Shown here one piece after another: positions 22,142 to 34,295 of a stretch of DNA of 64,000 nt. A program made the translations under genes and the position numbers. The DNA comes from Blastomyces gilchristii SLH14081 (lineage: Eukaryota; Ascomycota; Eurotiomycetes; Onygenales; Ajellomycetaceae). Position 1 is the first letter of the stretch, and each line of letters starts with the position of its first letter. The notes beneath the pieces are model-generated. The model was not told where the DNA came from and made no database searches. It saw only the letters and a list, made by a program, of their open reading frames with translations. The stretch lies in assembly GCF_000003855.2 (NCBI RefSeq), contig NW_003101682.1, positions 3,495,344 to 3,559,343 of the forward strand, written 5' to 3'.

Positions 22142-23863
22142 CTATAAACCAGTTACCAAGAGCCGCCTCTCCACCCACCTTGCAAACCGAACAGTGGGCA
22201 CATCCACGCCCCGCCAGAACATATCCGCCGCCCAAATGGACACAGGCAAACAAATCAACCATCCAATCGTAATTCCAAAACAATACTGCGCATCCGTGTC
22301 CTTGCCAGTGAGCGCCCATATATTCGGCATAAGCGCGTAGCCCAGCGAGTGCAAGATTGGGCCATGCACGATATAGAATGCATAAGAGACGCGTCCGAGG
22401 TACTGCGCCAGCGCGTTCGTGAAGAGCTTTTGCAAGTCCGCGGAGCGGTTTATGCTCCAGACGATCATGATGGCGCCGAGGGATTGGAGGAAGCGGTGTG
22501 GTTCCGGGTATGTGCTTGGGGTTAGGGTTGAGGCGAGGGTGCGGTAGAAAGGGGTATGTTGCGGGGCGCTATTGGGGGATGAGCCGATGAAGAGGCCTAT
22601 GATGAAGAGGGTGACCCAGAGGAGGCGGTGGGGGGATCGGTGGCGGGTGAAGCAGCTATCTGATGTAGGAGTGGTATATTGGGCAGATTCAATGTTGTTG
22701 GAGTTGTTGGTGCCATCGTGCGACGGTTCACGTTCATGCTGGTTTTCGAGGGGGATGGGAGTGGAAGTAAGAAGGATTGGAAGACGGTCTTCCCATAAGC
22801 CGTGGATGATGTCCACCTCCGCCATAAGCATGCCAGACAGGAATAGCACGAGGTCCCATCGGCCCCATCGAATACAGTAATAGAGAAGGCCAGAAACAAG
22901 AGTTAGACGAATCCAAGTTCTAAATCGGGAAACGCAGATAATGGTCAGGAAAAGGACCATTGAGCAACGGAATTCGACCGGGATGGTCCACAGATGGGGA
23001 TTGTAGAAATTATAATAAAGCCCCCAGTTCCAGGGATCTATCAGATGGACTACTGTGAGGTAACAGTCCGCAACCTGGTCGATAAAAGATACGAAATAAG
23101 GAGGGTGCTGTTCGTTGATACCAAGGATAGTGTGGCCTTGATCACGAACCCAGGTCGAATAATGATAGAATCCCAGGCGCACAGCGATAAGCACGCAAAG
23201 AATCCCCACAATGGAAGGGATATAGAGGCGTAATCCACGCCTGAACGTCGAGGAAGCGAGCGTGTGAAAGGCCTGCGCCCAGGAACGATTTCGGAGCAAC
23301 TTAAGCGGCCTATAGGAGAGCACATAGCCGGAAATGACGAAGAATATTGTCACCATAACATGGCCCGATATCAGCATGTGGATAATAGGCAATTGATGGA
23401 TTCCCCAGTTATCCTCGCCAAACCCCCAACCCACCGCAGTTTTATCCGTATATGTGAAGAGGAAATGAAAGTTGAAGACCAGCAAACAGGCCCATCCTCG
23501 CAAGCCGTCGAGGGCAGCAATTGTATGTAACTTCTGTAGCGGCGCATGATCTTTGTTCGAGGGCGTCTCTACCAAATGGCGCAGAAAGCTGGGGACAATG
23601 GCAAGACAGAAACGATCGAGATAGTACATTGAGATATCTCTAGGGGGCAACAAGTGGGAGCCTGAGTGAGAATCAGACTTGGGATCGAAATTGGAATCAG
23701 AATCTTCCCAGTCGTCAGCGCGGCTTTCTTGATTTTTGGCAGCGGAGGGCGTTGATGAGAAGTTCAAAGGTGAAGCCCGCTCATCAATAGGAGAGGAACT
23801 GCATTTAAAGGCACCAGGAGATTGTTCACAACATGCTAAGGAGCGAGAGCATTGGTCAACCAT
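22142..23863 (-). CDS. Acyltransferase-3 family membrane protein
   Basis: Single-exon 573-aa protein. An N-terminal Ser/Asp-rich cytosolic stretch of about 100 residues is followed by the acyltransferase-3 domain. ALDGLRGWACLLVFNFHF begins at about residue 117, the usual start of the domain (LDGLRG with a nearby His). VMVTIFFVISGYVLSYRPLKLL and FRRGLRLYIPSIVG follow, which are the F-F-x-I-S-G-(F/Y)-x-(L) and R-R-x-x-R-(L/I)-x-P motifs of the family. About ten hydrophobic segments are visible, ending with FYIVHGPILHSLGY and a final TM near IGWLICLPVSIWAADMFW. Members acylate sugars, lipids or small molecules. The substrate cannot be told here. Confidence 0.88.
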   Translation of the reverse strand: MVDQCSRSLACCEQSPGAFKCSSSPIDERASPLNFSSTPSAAKNQESRADDWEDSDSNFDPKSDSHSGSHLLPPRDISMYYLDRFCLAIVPSFLRHLVETPSNKDHAPLQKLHTIAALDGLRGWACLLVFNFHFLFTYTDKTAVGWGFGEDNWGIHQLPIIHMLISGHVMVTIFFVISGYVLSYRPLKLLRNRSWAQAFHTLASSTFRRGLRLYIPSIVGILCVLIAVRLGFYHYSTWVRDQGHTILGINEQHPPYFVSFIDQVADCYLTVVHLIDPWNWGLYYNFYNPHLWTIPVEFRCSMVLFLTIICVSRFRTWIRLTLVSGLLYYCIRWGRWDLVLFLSGMLMAEVDIIHGLWEDRLPILLTSTPIPLENQHEREPSHDGTNNSNNIESAQYTTPTSDSCFTRHRSPHRLLWVTLFIIGLFIGSSPNSAPQHTPFYRTLASTLTPSTYPEPHRFLQSLGAIMIVWSINRSADLQKLFTNALAQYLGRVSYAFYIVHGPILHSLGYALMPNIWALTGKDTDAQYCFGITIGWLICLPVSIWAADMFWRGVDVPTVRFARWVERRLLVTGL

Positions 23864-25414
23864 ATTTGACGGAGCGGAGATATATCAGCCAGGTAGACGA
23901 GGCCTTGATATACTCCGGGGGAGGAGAAGGACAAGATGAGCGTGAGACACAGGGGCGGGCGGGGACAATCAAAGTCGACATTGGAAAGCTACAAGGTAAA
24001 GGCGCGAAGGTGAAGGTGATAGAGAACAGCGTTGTGTCAATCTCCGTCTCCCTTTGAAAGAACGGTATATAGTATGTACATACATTTACATGTTGTACTA
24101 TACATAGGGATGAACAACAGATTGACGGCGGCTTACATGGTTAGCTAACTAGGCTTAACCAGGACCAACTAACCTTAACTGTCCCCAGTTAAAGGCCCCA
24201 CTAAAATAGGCGTTACAGATGCTTATTCCATTACAGTACTTTCCTTTCATAATGTGAGTTAAAACTCTGCATATTTTACCTAAGTTAAATAGTGGACAAG
24301 GCCTGGATGTTCTGCTTTGCTCTTCATCTTCATCCCTGATATTGCTTCGTAATAGCCACTCTTAACTCCGTCGAGCTATAACTTGTATAACTTACAACTA
24401 TAATGGATGCATTATGGTCATACGAAACCACGCTTTGAGCCATTTGTCAGTTACCCAGGTATGTAATGACCTGTATGCTCTCTAGGTTAAGTTAACTACT
24501 TCTATTGATTATTTGATTGGTTGCTATTTTGCTTATTGCTGATGAAGAAACTACATTTGCTTCATCCAAAGTTGATAGTTGAATGTCTAGTAGGGTCCAT
24601 CTTTCATACATTCTAACTATCATTACGATAACTATAGGCCAAGGGGTATTTTTATTTCGTAGATTACATTCAGACATATATAGATAGGTCCTTGAAACTC
24701 CGTGCAATGTGTGAAGCCCAGGAATATGGAAACCATCTCGTCCCAGTGTCACACGAAGATATCTGGGTGCTTTTTCTTGCTTGCTATCACGGAATTTTAA
24801 TCCTAACAGCCAGGAGAAATATAAAATAATCCAACACACTGAAAAGTAACTGGAAAAATGGAATATAAAGTTGTAAAATGCAAATTCAGAAATGGTGTTC
24901 AGTTCAGCTTACTGACTGTACAGTAACAAATTCTACATCGCGATACTCTGCTGGGAGCCGCAGTCCAAATCAAGCCATGACTGCTCGTAGTTAATTAACT
25001 CAAGAAAAAAGGGTTGACAATGGATGATAGGCACTGAATAACATGGATGTGTCTCTGGATACCTGCTCATAATATATTTATATTGGTAGTTCGGCGCGTT
25101 GGCTCCTGATCCTCTCGATCACGTTATTTTTGCACCTATTGGATTTCTCTCCATCGCAGACTTCCCAAAGGGGAAATTCTCTAAGCGTCTTGAACCTCAC
25201 GTTTCGCTCCGACTGCTCGCCAACCACCCTCGTCTCCCCACGCGCTACATCTGACACGCCCTGATCTCCCGTTCGCCTTCTCGCGCTTTTTTCCTCATCA
25301 ACCACGACTAGCTGCCATCGTGTCGATGGATTGTATGCCTTAGGACGGCCAGAGCTGGACCTGTGTGGCCTTTAAGTTGTGGCTTTGTTCAGCCAGCCGT
25401 CCGCTGCCGTGATC
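23864..25414. other. Intergenic, divergent promoter of acyltransferase and capping genes
   Basis: About 1.55 kb. The part at about 24060-24900 is AT-richer, with recurring GTTAAGTTAACT/TTAACC strings. It has no credible gene, and a 115-codon minus-strand frame at 24839-24492 lacks recognizable motifs. The 300 bp before the capping gene are pyrimidine-rich on the plus strand and look like a host promoter. Confidence 0.5.
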
Positions 25415-28251
25415 ATGGACTTGCGCACCATCATCAACAACGACGCCGCTGCTGGTGGTGTTCAGAGAGCTTCCGCTGCCCAACCCCCGCCGCCTTCTCC
25501 TCAACAGCCCCAGGGCCACGATCTGGATTCGCTTCACCCTACGAAAAAGCACGATGATGTTTCGCCAGCATCCTACCACACAACCCAACAGCCTCAGCAA
25601 ACCCCCGAGTTCCGCACGAGACCGCCGCAACCTCCCCCCCTCCAACCCCCTCTACACTCTCCCGGTGGATCTTCGTCGTATGGATCCGCTCACTCACCAT
25701 ATCAACATACGTCGGCGTCTACGTTGAGCAGCGGCGGCCCACAGTCCCAGGGCGCGCACCCGGTGCCCCATGCCCTGCAGACCTACCACCCTGTTTCGCG
25801 CGACAACTTCCCCCCCAATTCCGCCAGTTCTGCCTACAATCAATCTGCAGGGCCACTATCTTCTCCATATACCCCTCAAGCTATGAGCGCGGGGACCCCG
25901 CAATCATATTTCTCGCAACAACGCTCACAATCTGCTCATTCTATTCAAACCCCCACCTCCGCTCATAGCTACTCTTATCCGCACCGTGAAAGTATTGGAG
26001 CTCCGCAACAGCAGCCCATTCAGCAACATCAACAGTCATTCTCCCCCAATCAACAACGCTCCCACCCAGGAACACCCCTTGGTCCCCCCCCAACGTCCTT
26101 TTCCCGCCCTTCGCCGCATCAACCACGACCGCCTTCCGCTGGTTTTGATTCTCAACAACAGCGCTCCCTTTCCGGTTCCTGGGGTAGCCAAGATGTTCAG
26201 TTACGGAATAAGAGAGATGTAGGATCCCCAATTGCACAGACTACAGTTGCGCGGCAAGACTCAGGGCTTGGTGGCGAGAATCAGAGGCGTTATTCAGTGG
26301 GAACCGAGGAGAGGAGTGTGAGTGTTAGCCCCCTCACTAATCTGAGTAGCTTGAGTGACAATGAACTTCATGATCAGACTCCTCAACCGTATCGAAAGGA
26401 CGCCAACGACGCTACATGGGAAAACAACAGCAATAGTGCCGTTCATTTCCCTGGGCATCCACATGACGCCAGTGATACAATACCGTCACAATACCCTCCT
26501 TCCACACCGAGAACACCACAACCAGCGAACACTAGTCGACCACCAACAACGTCTCCACCTACCAGACGACTACGACAAAGTGAACCTCCCGCCTCAAATA
26601 TGAGCGGTCAAAGCCAATTAGTAGTGAAAGAAGATGCCCCTATTAACAGGTCTATGCTACCATCTGGCATTTCCAAGAAGAAGCGAAGGCGTTATGATGA
26701 ACCTCCGATCTACGCACGCAAAGCTCCCCGAACTAGTGGTAATCCTCCACCAATACCCACCGGTCATTATGTTCCTCCCTTTAAACGCGCTATTGCGAAG
26801 CAGGAACCTCAGGCCGACAGGGTTGTTTCGAGAACTCGTTCCCTTCCACCGCCTCCGCCGCATCCAATTGCTGAGGCCCCAAACGGCGAAACCACGACAA
26901 ATGGGAATCTTCCTGCCCGACCTCCGCCCGTAGACCAAACCGCCACCTCACTAGGTCCCTGGGAACCGTCCATTACTGGGCTAATACCCCACGAAGAAGT
27001 CACAAAATTGATCTGCGACTTCTTGTTCCAACAGGTTGTTATGAGAAGAGATATTGGAGCAGGGCCCGCTGGAGGATCAGCTATAGGACAAGGCGCTGTT
27101 CTCGAAGTTGAAGCTAAGCTGGGCATGCTCGTTGACAGAAATCGTGGAGAACGTGTTCGGATACCAGCTCTTACAGAGTGTATTCTTGCCAAAGATGATC
27201 CAAGTATACGAGTTGGTTTTGAAAGCTCAATGTCTTTGGTGAGGCCTCTTCTCCCTCGCCCTCACATACAACATTCAATGTTTATTTATAAATGGAACGC
27301 ACTGACCAAGCAAAAATATCCAATTAGGCCCAACACCGAGCCCTAAACGATTTCCTCAACGACATTGTGAAATCCTCAATATCTCAACCGGGCGCCCGCA
27401 TTCCATTAACCTACGCTCACAAAAAAGAACGAGATACGTTCTACGAAATCTCATCCTCCGCCCTCCCGCCCATAATCCAACACCATCTCAATCCTCGGCA
27501 CAAGCCTAAAGTCCGCGTGACAACGGACCAGCGAACAGGCGCCGTACTAGCTCGCATCATCAAATGCCGCATCGCGGATCTAGATGTGTATAGCCCGAGA
27601 ACTTGTCTTGATTGGCGAATAAGCGTCAACCTTGAAATGAACTACGAAGGCGATATTGGCGAGCTCAATTTGCCGAGTGAACCGAGCTCATTGAGCGGGC
27701 CTGGGGCTCCTCGAGGTGGTGCAAGAAGCAAAGATCGCATGAGTTATAGACATTTGGCTTATCAAATTGACTTGACTCAGGTTGCTACTTCAGAGGTATG
27801 TCAATCTGTATTTTATTCTCGTTTTATTTTCCGCTTGCATATTAGAATACTGCTCTTGATTTTACTCTGTACAATTCCTCACATCAGACCACAACAACAC
27901 CTTTCTGTCTCAATTCGTATTTGCGTTTAGGACTCATAATTCACCACCCGTCTTCCAACTAACTCGACTGTATTCGCACACCCCTTTCCCCAGAATCCTT
28001 TCTAGCTACCAATCTCATTATTTCTTCTTCTTTTCCCGGCCAGTAACTAACTACCAAAACCAATTCAGGACGGCTCCAATAATCCCCAGTCAGACTTCGA
28101 GCACGAGCTTGAAATCGAGATCTCCTCCGCCGAAGTCCGGCGCCAGGGTGACCTAGCGCTTGCGGGGGATCCGAAAAACCAGTACGAGGAACTTATCAAA
28201 GGGTTTGTAGATAATATACGGGTACTGGCGAGAGCGGTTCCGGGACGTTAA
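25415..28251 (+). CDS. CET1: mRNA-capping enzyme subunit beta (RNA 5'-triphosphatase)
   Basis: Exons 25415-27238, 27328-27795 and 28069-28251 (824 aa). It removes the gamma phosphate of nascent mRNA, the first capping step, and belongs to the metal-dependent tunnel-fold triphosphatases. Residues 1 to about 515 are Pro/Ser/Gln-rich and disordered, with a KKKRRRYDEPP basic patch near 420. The catalytic domain starts near 525. LEVEAKLG at 563-570 supplies the first Glu-x-Glu metal site and ELEIEIS at 777-783 supplies the second. DQRTG, ARIIKCRIADLDVYSP and DWRISVNLE lie between, as in Cet1/Ctl1. Introns are 89 and 273 bp. ATG 25415 is the first in frame (ATCATGG). A fungal-type triphosphatase is expected to act with a separate guanylyltransferase. 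Confidence 0.93.
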
Positions 28252-28925
28252 AAGAAGATCTCATAAAATTGGGTTAGGGGCTTTTCTCTGTTCTTCATTC
28301 TTTTCCCTCTTCCTATTCTTCTTTTTTCCTCGAACCTGCCTTACTTATTTATTTACATATAACTTATCTATCCACCTACCTACCTACCTATATACAAAGG
28401 AATAATTTATTTTACTACTGGCACCTCTCTCCTTTTCCCCTGGGATTGTAAATTTTTACTCTTTCCATCTGCCCCACATCATGTTCAATGCATCATATAT
28501 ATTTTTCAAGATTTTGCTACTTGGGTGTTTTGCTACCCGTCATGGTCTTTCTTCGGTATGATTCGCTACTCTCAATATCTAGCTCTCAAATGGCGAATGG
28601 TTGTTTTTTTGTTTTTTTTTTATCTTCATTTCTTTCTCAATTGCTCGTCCCATTTCCCCTCTTCTCATCGAAGTTCTAGGCTTTACTATTAATCATCGTA
28701 TTCCCCTCCTTTTTAATGCTCTCCCCTTCTTCTCTCTTTCCTTCATAAAAACCAAAAGAAAACAAAGAAGAAAAAAATGTGGAGATTTGTATCCACATAC
28801 CATCCGTTACATCAATCACCCACCCTTTCTAAATACCTACGTTTTACATTGCAATTCATTTTGTAATTACTACACTCTCCCCCCATACACTCAAATGAGT
28901 TAAGTGGAAAAACATACGATGAGGG

Positions 28926-28986
<61 letters not shown>

Positions 28987-29383
28987 AACAAAAAGAAATA
29001 TCCAAAAAATTTTCAAGCAAGCCAAAGGAGTTGATTGGGAGAAAAAATAAATGCATGCTTCGAGAAGCATACATGTGTATATACAAATGATATCGGATAA
29101 AGTCATAAGATCCACGAAGAGAGGTTAGCTGGGCGAAATGACAACGAAGTAAGGGAATGGGGGAATAGTGAAGATAAAAACGCGAAGACAAAGGAGGGGG
29201 CATCGAAATGGAGTAGAGTAGAGGTGAAGAGAAGAGGTGAAGGGGGAAGAGGGTAAAAATAAAAAGAACCAGGAACCCAGAAAAAGAATGTAAAATCATT
29301 TGCATCATAACGTCAGTCCCTAAACGCCTATTGAAGCACAGACACAGATTACCCTCCGTTTTTGCTTCTGCCTCATTCCTCAT
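28252..29383. other. Convergent intergenic region with homopolymer
   Basis: 3' regions of the capping and Kelch genes. It is pyrimidine-rich with a (CTAC)n run near 28374-28390 and a 59-A homopolymer at 28926-28984. No gene is seen. Confidence 0.6.
28926..28984. repeat. Poly(A) homopolymer of 59
   Basis: An uninterrupted run of A in intergenic DNA. No duplicated flank was recognised, so a retroposed tail is not supported. The exact length is likely to be uncertain in the assembly. Confidence 0.9.
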
Positions 29384-32300
29384 CTACCCCCCACCACCCA
29401 CGGCGGCGCCAGCGATAACCGTAGACGTCGCCTGTGGCCCTCCGCTGGTGGCAGCTGCATTTGCGCCCTCACCACCACCCCCACCACCCCCACCATCCCC
29501 ACCAGCCGTTCCAGGTGTACTAGTAGTCGGCCTCCCACCCCTTTCCCTCATCCGTCTCCCCTCCATCAATCCACGTAATCCTCTCTTCTGCAGCCCAACA
29601 ACACTACTAATCTCACCTGTCCAAATCTCCCGTTCAGGCTTGGCCCGCCCGCGCCCATGGCTAAGCATGTCATCATCCATGTTATTATTCATGTGTTCAT
29701 TATGATGAGCAATATCATCCGCACCCATTGATTCTGAGAAGCTGAGGCTGGTATTTGTCGATGCTGATGTGGCCGTGCTTGCTGCGCTGCTGACTGATTC
29801 GGCGCGGTTGCGGTTGCCGCCGGCTGTGCTTCCAGAGTTCAAATTTGTGGTGTTAATGCGAAGGTTGGCGGGTCGCTGGGCGCTTGATGTGCGACGTTGG
29901 GTGGCTCCAAGTCCACTACCACCACCAACGCCTCGACCAATCGCACCCGACCGAGGCCCCGTTGTGTCTCCGGACTCTGTATCTGAGGAATTTGAGTTGA
30001 GATTCAGCCTGCTCATTGGATCTGTGGCGGACTCGACGGCGTTGGAGCGCGAGTGTGCGCCGTTTAGAACTTCGAGCGTTCCACCAGGTCCGCTGGCAAA
30101 GCCTGTGCCACGGCCTCCGCCCGCAGCCATGGCGGCTGCGTTGAAAACAGCTGCAGCATTCCGGCCGTCTAGAACTTGGTGTAGTCGTTCGACCGTGGCT
30201 TCGAGTAGGCCGTCGACCTGGTAGGGGCGTGCGAGCTGGAGGAGAGAGCAGAGGATTTGCGGGGTGCAGAGCTGGGAGCCAGGGGGTGGGAGTGAGGAAG
30301 TATACAGATATTGGACGAGAAGTTGGACGGTTAGATGGGTATGCGGGAGATATAGAGTTCTAGGGCGGGAAGTTGGTGTAAGGGTGTGTGCGGAGGGGAT
30401 TTCGAGGTTGGGGAGGAGCGACGGGGCGGCTTTCCGGTTGGATGATGAGCTACTGCGACCGACTAGGGTCGTCGCGGTAGAATAGTTGCTGCTGTTGCCC
30501 ACTGAAGGTGTTATTGTGATGCTAGAGTTTCGGCTAGGGTGAGATGAGGGCTGCTGGCGTAGGGTAGCGGAATCGGACATGATCTCTTCCGAGGCTGTAG
30601 ATTCACGGAGAAGTTGAATAAAATATGGGCCCCAACGACGAGCCAAAATATGTGAGTTAACCGGGATACGTTCGCCGCCAATGGTGAGCAACTCCATATC
30701 AGACAACTCCCGAAGTGATAGGGCCATCTTGCCGAACTCTTCCGCTGCGGTAGATAATGGTCGACCTCCGGGACCATGCTGGGAAATCTTTGCTTGTAAA
30801 GAAGCAGGTACCATGGGGCTGCTTACAGAGACATACCCCGAAGTCGGGGAGCTTCGTCGTGGATTCTCATATAGGCCGAATGCTTCGAGTTCCACAAAAC
30901 AAATGTGCGAGAAATTGATGCGCCGGTGGTTGTAATCTTCAACTAAACTTCGCTTCCGATGTCCCATAACGACGAATGTGCTTCGCCTACTCCACAGGAC
31001 ACCGCGATTCCAACTGCCGTGTCCAAAAATGGCTCCTCCGGCGTCAATCCGGCCCCACGTAAGTGTTTTCAAATCCAGAGCCCACATTGCATACTCTTGT
31101 TTGGAAGACGTAAGATAAGTACCGCTAACCACAAAATGTCCATTAATAATGCCTCCATTGGGGAACCGTAAGCCGGGAGGCGAAACCGTGCCATTCATTG
31201 GCTTCTCGATTAGTTTTCCGTCAGGTAAACGGAACTGCAGATTTAATTTGACATCTAAGAAATTGTAATTTGAATATATCAACAGCAGGGGATCTGGTTT
31301 CTGGGCATCTGGCTTCGTCGGGTCCCTGAACCCTTCCACTTCAACCCCACCTCCAATATCGGAAGCGTTCACCCCGATCAAAGGGGTAGCAACACTGCGA
31401 TAGGCTCCGCAACTGCGATCAAGAGAGGTGGTGGAAGTCCATTTTAGGCTTCGCAGATTAAAAACATTTATTTCTTCAAAATAATGATTCGACGTATCCT
31501 GGCCACCAACAACGATCATCTCCGCCCCTCCATATCCATCAATCTCTACACCTAGCGTCCCTTGGTGGGGATTAGACGAAGAAGGGTTATGGTGGAGAGC
31601 GGACAGAGGGGCATCAGAGGAGCCGAAAGCAGCGCCGGAGGGTAGAATTGTTGCACAATGGGCATATCTTCCCCGGGGGGCGTTGGCGGTCGGAATAAAA
31701 ACCCACGTTCTACTAGGCACATCAAAGATATATATATCTGACAAAAGCACAACTCCTTGCTGTGATTCCTGCCCTGGTTGTTGCGCATTTGGGTTTGGAT
31801 TCGCGGGAGGCTGACCTGGAACAGCAGTTTTCGCAGACATGCCGCCGTAGCAAACCAGTTTCGAATCGCCCAAAGCACATACTGTGTGGAAATAACGTGG
31901 AGGGGGAATGTCCCCCGTCGTCTCTAATTTGGTCCAGTGACGACGTACCAAATCCAATTCGTACATCTCATTGGTTAACAGCTCGGGCCTGCTTCTTGAC
32001 TGCAGCCGCCCCCCAAATACATATAGCTTATCTCCAAGAACGGTGCTGGAAGGCCCCACAAGCGGGTGGGGTTCTCTGCCTGTCGTTCGATGAACATTAC
32101 ACACCAGGCCAGATAAATTCGTCGGGCCTGACGATGTATTGTGACCACTTTGCAGATTTGAAGGGGCAGGTTGGTTTCCAGTTGCAGTATTCAGTCCAGC
32201 ATTTTGCTCCTGAAAAGAGTCATACTGGGCCCCACTAGTGATATTAGACGCCATCGTTTTAAGCACAATTGCGGTTGACTGGTTCGACGTATTAAGTGTT

Positions 32301-32866
32301 TTATTGGTAGACGACCGCACAAGCGGTGATTCGGGGCCTACTTTTCCGGTTGGTGTCTCGATTGGTGGCGGGCTTTTTGGCACAGAGTTAAGTCCACCTT
32401 CAGAAAAGGATAACGAGCTTTTCCGGTTACCGTTCTCCCTCGGCTCCTGGTACTCCAGAAACCTCTTTTCCAGCTGAAGATTTTGGCTGAGACCAGGTTC
32501 CAACACAGCAGCAGGGACGGGTAAACTTGGGCGCCGAAACGGGTCCAGATCTGGTGCTTTGGGAGTAGTTGGAGTTGCAAGACGGAACTCGTCAGGGATC
32601 TTATTGCGTGGAATTCCCTCCGCTGGAGCTTTTGCGGGGCCCTTCGAAACGAATTTTCTCGAAGGCCAAGTTGTGGATATGGTAGTACTACGGGCTTTGG
32701 AAGGGCGAAAGTATTTAATCACAGAGGCAAATCGTTTGGAGCCGTCTGGGGTAAGTGGTGGTATTGGGGGTGCTGTAGGCGTTGACGATGGCCCTGCAGC
32801 CACATTCGGGGGAATACTTCCTTCAGCCGGCTTGTTGGTTTCACGTCCTGAGCCTGTTCCTGCCAT
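29384..32866 (-). CDS. Kelch-repeat/BTB protein of the Mds3/Pmd1/Ral2 type
   Basis: Single-exon 1160-aa protein. Residues of about 270-680 form a Kelch-type propeller: VLGDKLYVFGGR, MYELDLVRRHWTKLETTGDIPPPRYFHTVCAL, IYIFDVPSRTWVFIP, MIVVGGQD, NGHFVVSGTYL and MWALDLKTLTWGRID. The block GSWNRGVLWSRRSTFVVMG, followed by a VELEAFGLYENP segment, is characteristic of the fungal Mds3/Pmd1/Ral2 group, which influences pH and TOR signalling, sporulation or Ras-dependent morphology in yeasts. A BTB-like domain follows (DMELLTIGGERIPVNSHILARRWGPYF, about 718-745) with LYLPHTHLTVQLLVQYLYT later. The N-terminus and C-terminus are low-complexity (Ser/Asn/Gly). The Gly-rich end (..AAVGGGG) may instead splice onward, so the C-terminus is the least certain part. 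Confidence 0.87.
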   Translation of the reverse strand: MAGTGSGRETNKPAEGSIPPNVAAGPSSTPTAPPIPPLTPDGSKRFASVIKYFRPSKARSTTISTTWPSRKFVSKGPAKAPAEGIPRNKIPDEFRLATPTTPKAPDLDPFRRPSLPVPAAVLEPGLSQNLQLEKRFLEYQEPRENGNRKSSLSFSEGGLNSVPKSPPPIETPTGKVGPESPLVRSSTNKTLNTSNQSTAIVLKTMASNITSGAQYDSFQEQNAGLNTATGNQPAPSNLQSGHNTSSGPTNLSGLVCNVHRTTGREPHPLVGPSSTVLGDKLYVFGGRLQSRSRPELLTNEMYELDLVRRHWTKLETTGDIPPPRYFHTVCALGDSKLVCYGGMSAKTAVPGQPPANPNPNAQQPGQESQQGVVLLSDIYIFDVPSRTWVFIPTANAPRGRYAHCATILPSGAAFGSSDAPLSALHHNPSSSNPHQGTLGVEIDGYGGAEMIVVGGQDTSNHYFEEINVFNLRSLKWTSTTSLDRSCGAYRSVATPLIGVNASDIGGGVEVEGFRDPTKPDAQKPDPLLLIYSNYNFLDVKLNLQFRLPDGKLIEKPMNGTVSPPGLRFPNGGIINGHFVVSGTYLTSSKQEYAMWALDLKTLTWGRIDAGGAIFGHGSWNRGVLWSRRSTFVVMGHRKRSLVEDYNHRRINFSHICFVELEAFGLYENPRRSSPTSGYVSVSSPMVPASLQAKISQHGPGGRPLSTAAEEFGKMALSLRELSDMELLTIGGERIPVNSHILARRWGPYFIQLLRESTASEEIMSDSATLRQQPSSHPSRNSSITITPSVGNSSNYSTATTLVGRSSSSSNRKAAPSLLPNLEIPSAHTLTPTSRPRTLYLPHTHLTVQLLVQYLYTSSLPPPGSQLCTPQILCSLLQLARPYQVDGLLEATVERLHQVLDGRNAAAVFNAAAMAAGGGRGTGFASGPGGTLEVLNGAHSRSNAVESATDPMSRLNLNSNSSDTESGDTTGPRSGAIGRGVGGGSGLGATQRRTSSAQRPANLRINTTNLNSGSTAGGNRNRAESVSSAASTATSASTNTSLSFSESMGADDIAHHNEHMNNNMDDDMLSHGRGRAKPEREIWTGEISSVVGLQKRGLRGLMEGRRMRERGGRPTTSTPGTAGGDGGGGGGGGEGANAAATSGGPQATSTVIAGAAVGGGG

Positions 32867-34295
32867 GATTAGCTAGAATTCTACAGATGAAGGGCTGGTT
32901 GAGGTTTTGAATTGCCATTCGCCAGAACGAAAAAAGGTCGAGTGCGAGGGGAAAAAAGCAAAATCCAGAGGCAGCGATAAGTCTTATATGTATAAAACAA
33001 AAATACGAGTTGTCAAACATACGGTTGTAGGAATTTCGTCAGGTGTTCGTCTCTTCTTTGTCTAGCAGCTATGCCCCTGGCACTACCATAACAGGTTGGC
33101 CCAGTGGGACATGGAAAAGAAGGGAGTAGGCTAGAGATTGGAATTCGTTCACCCAACAAGATTCGTTTGTAAAATGGTACAGGAATTTCGATATGAAGTG
33201 GAGAACAGGTGAGGACAGTGTATCAGATTCCTGGGCAGCTGGGGGGAATTGAAATCGGCTGGTGCGCGGACGGATAGATCGAGACGGTAGGGACAGGGTT
33301 GCACTGTGTTGTATGGAGGGGTTGTCAATTTCCACTAGTTTGTTCGATCCGCGAGCGTTTGCAAAAGGTCTGGGAATCAGAGTTGGTAAAACCGTAGGAC
33401 CCTGTCTAAGGCATGATGGAGACAACGGACAGTCAGACTCGTGCCGCGGACTGACTGAGAACAGCGGAGCCAGTGTCAATTGGCGCTACGTGTATGAATC
33501 GTGAGATAAGATGAGATGTCCGCTCAAACTCGCGACGTTTGTATGCGGCTGAACAATGAAGTAAGCGGGAAAACAGGCACTGACGCCTCTGATTGGCTAG
33601 CTGCGATGAGCTTCCCGCAGCCGGGCCGAAAGTTTAACCGAAACTTCCCCCGTGACTGGTTAGTTAAGCAGGGCCCCCTCTTTCTTGGCGCTTGACCGAT
33701 ATCATACAACATCCATGGACATTGGCATGATGCTTTCTCTCTCTCAGAGTACCATAGCGTGGTGACTCTACCGAAAGCTGTTTCGATTTTCTTCAAACCA
33801 ATCCCAAACTGCCCTCAGGCCCAAGGTTGAGTAAAGGCTCGCTATGTATAGAGTCTCACTTAGACCTGACAGTTGGCTGATAGCTACCAGAGCCAACAGC
33901 CAACCTTCGGGGGAAATGAAACAAAACAAAGCATCTCCCTCCTCGTGGAGCAAACATGGACTGGGCAGCTGAACCTTGGGAGACGATGTTGAAGAGAATA
34001 GGCAACTCTGACCATGCGACTTGCTCATTTGGGGGAAGGCCGACTTCCGAGCGACAAACGCAAGGACAATTTTATTTGACCAATTTTTGTATTTTTTATT
34101 TTTATTTTTTTAGAGTAAGTGATCATTTTATTCATGGATTATATCATTTTAAATTTCTTTCTCTTATATCATGAATCGCTTTAAACAATAAAAAACACAT
34201 AAAATAAAACAAGAAGCAAAAATACCAATACAACGCTCAACGTCATCAGGTTTATATAGAATACGACTTCCACCGTCTCCACCCAAGGGTCGACC
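32867..34295. other. Intergenic region upstream of Kelch gene
   Basis: About 1.4 kb between the Kelch gene start and the peroxiredoxin 3' end. Open frames of 80-136 codons occur on both strands but lack motifs. A CCAAT-type box (GATTGG) occurs near 33590. A T-rich tract at 34080-34112 may belong to a 3' end. Confidence 0.5.

Noticed and set aside
24492..24839. 115-aa minus-strand gene
   Set aside because: AT-rich, no recognizable motif, and no splice-consistent extension.
29331..29705. Pro-rich plus-strand gene
   Set aside because: It is the antisense shadow of the Gly-rich C-terminus of the Kelch protein.
33069..33479. 136-aa minus-strand gene upstream of the Kelch gene
   Set aside because: No motif; it overlaps another frame on the opposite strand and probably lies in promoter or leader sequence.
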